Positions 23,385 through 24,008 of a stretch of DNA of 24,008 bases are shown piece by piece. Numbering within the stretch: position 1 is the stretch's first letter; each line of letters starts with the position of its first letter. The notes below the pieces were generated by a model. That model saw nothing but the letters and a program-made list of their open reading frames with translations, made no database searches and had not been told where the DNA came from. The position numbers were made by a program, and so were the translations under genes. Source of the stretch: Turicibacter sp. (GTDB taxonomy: Bacteria > Bacillota > Bacilli > MOL361 > Turicibacteraceae); assembly GCA_030531025.1 (NCBI GenBank), contig JAUMTV010000049.1, positions 1-24,008 of the forward strand, given 5' to 3'.

Positions 23385-23984
23385 TTGCTTTTGTTGTTTT
23401 AAATACTCTTCTAAGCAAAGATGATTTTGATACATTGTCTTTGCTACTTCTTTCCCTACGTATCAAAAGTGCCAAGGTTCAAAATTAATGCCTGTTATGT
23501 CCTCTTTTCCGTTTGGATAACGAAGAATAAAACCATGTTTATAGCTATTTTCCTCTAACCACTCATAGACTTCTTGGCTTGTTCCATTTTCACCATTAAT
23601 ATCAAGAGCTAATCCTGTTTGATGCTCACTAAAGCCAGGTAATGCAACCCACTTTTCAGCGAGTGTTCTAGCTTGTTTCAACGTCTTTTCTTGATCTAAA
23701 AATTGATTTACTTTTTGATCAAATAACTCTTCTTGTTCTTCTGATGTTCGATAGGCTGAAACAATGATTGGTGATAATCCACTACGCCTTGCCTCATTAA
23801 ACATCTCTTGCAGATCTGGATAAATTCTACGATCCACTAAGAAACCACCTTTTAACTCGATAAGTGAAATCTCATGAGAACTTGGTAATTCATGGGCTTG
23901 ATTGACTAAAACTAAATTCCATGGTTGAATCGTTTCATTAAGCTGATTGGTATTATTATATAAGTCCAGATAAATTTTCTTCAT
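23382..23984 (-). pseudogene. VanY-type D,D-carboxypeptidase (M15 family) interrupted by an in-frame TGA
   Basis: Zinc D-alanyl-D-alanine carboxypeptidase of the VanY/M15B type, which trims peptidoglycan stem peptides. The first 173 codons give the catalytic domain: SAYRTSEEQEELF, SEHQTGLALD with zinc ligands His121 and Asp128, and FEPWHF with catalytic Glu169 and ligand His172. Codon 174 is TGA (23465-23463), where relatives usually have Arg (WHFRYVG). The same frame then continues YVGKEVAK...CLEEYLK for 26 codons to a TAA at 23384-23382 that abuts the terminator. A single CGA-to-TGA change explains this. The ATG at 23984 follows an in-frame TAA and has a weak, distant Shine-Dalgarno. No signal peptide is visible, so the N-terminus may also be damaged or the gene may start differently beyond the window. 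The 173-residue product could still fold, so loss of function is likely but not proven. Confidence 0.75.
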
Positions 23985-24008
23985 AGAAAATTTTTAAGCC
24001 CTAGTAGC

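Noticed and set aside
23463..23465. TGA in vanY read as selenocysteine or as tryptophan by an altered code
   Set aside because: No SECIS-like hairpin was seen after it, relatives have Arg here, and prpC uses TGA as a normal stop, so recoding is unlikely.

Overview
The window is a low-GC Bacillota (Firmicutes) chromosome segment. Its core gene order, gmk-rpoZ-priA-fmt ... rsmB-rlmN-prpC-prkC-rsgA-rpe-thiN-spoVM, is close to the well-known Bacillus subtilis arrangement. SpoVM and a Cse60-like protein point to an endospore former. A flavodiiron protein fits an anaerobic or microaerobic life. A Turicibacter-like gut bacterium would match, but that genus call is inference from gene content and was not tested. 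Almost every gene is on the minus strand; only rqcH is on the plus strand.

Layout. (1) Positions 90-1870 hold a four-gene minus-strand operon of unknown function: three small paralogous proteins, each with an N-terminal SHOCT-like helical hairpin, and a DUF2089-type zinc-ribbon/HTH protein that carries the same hairpin at its C-terminus. A sigma-A promoter precedes it, with an inverted repeat over its core elements. (2) Positions 2195-7734 are the conserved block rlmN-prpC-prkC-rsgA-rpe-thiN, ending in spoVM, a 26-codon gene with its own sigma-E-like promoter and terminator. (3) Positions 7957-17003 separate rsmB from fmt: two paralogous YitT-family membrane proteins flanking a Cse60-like gene, a CvfB/YitL S1-domain protein, an unrecognised coiled-coil protein, a TraX-family membrane protein, the flavodiiron protein FprA, a VOC/glyoxalase-like protein and a cyclophilin. 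(4) Positions 17030-21419 hold fmt, priA, rpoZ and gmk. (5) The right end holds rqcH, facing away from gmk, then a VanY-type carboxypeptidase interrupted by an in-frame TGA.

How the genes work together. The conserved block supports translation and its quality control (Fmt, RsmB, RlmN, RsgA, RqcH), replication restart (PriA), transcription (RpoZ), GMP phosphorylation (Gmk), Ser/Thr phosphorylation signalling (PrkC with PrpC), and pentose-phosphate and thiamine metabolism (Rpe, ThiN). Most other transcription units are short, each with a recognisable -10 box (often an extended TGn-TATAAT form) and a hairpin/T-tract terminator.

The most useful observations beyond routine annotation are: the SHOCT-like/DUF2089 operon and its candidate operator; spoVM with its sigma-E-like promoter; the TGA inside vanY, followed by an intact C-terminal frame; the single-PASTA PrkC; and the absence of coaBC and def from their usual places. 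No CRISPR array, insertion sequence, tRNA or rRNA was seen.
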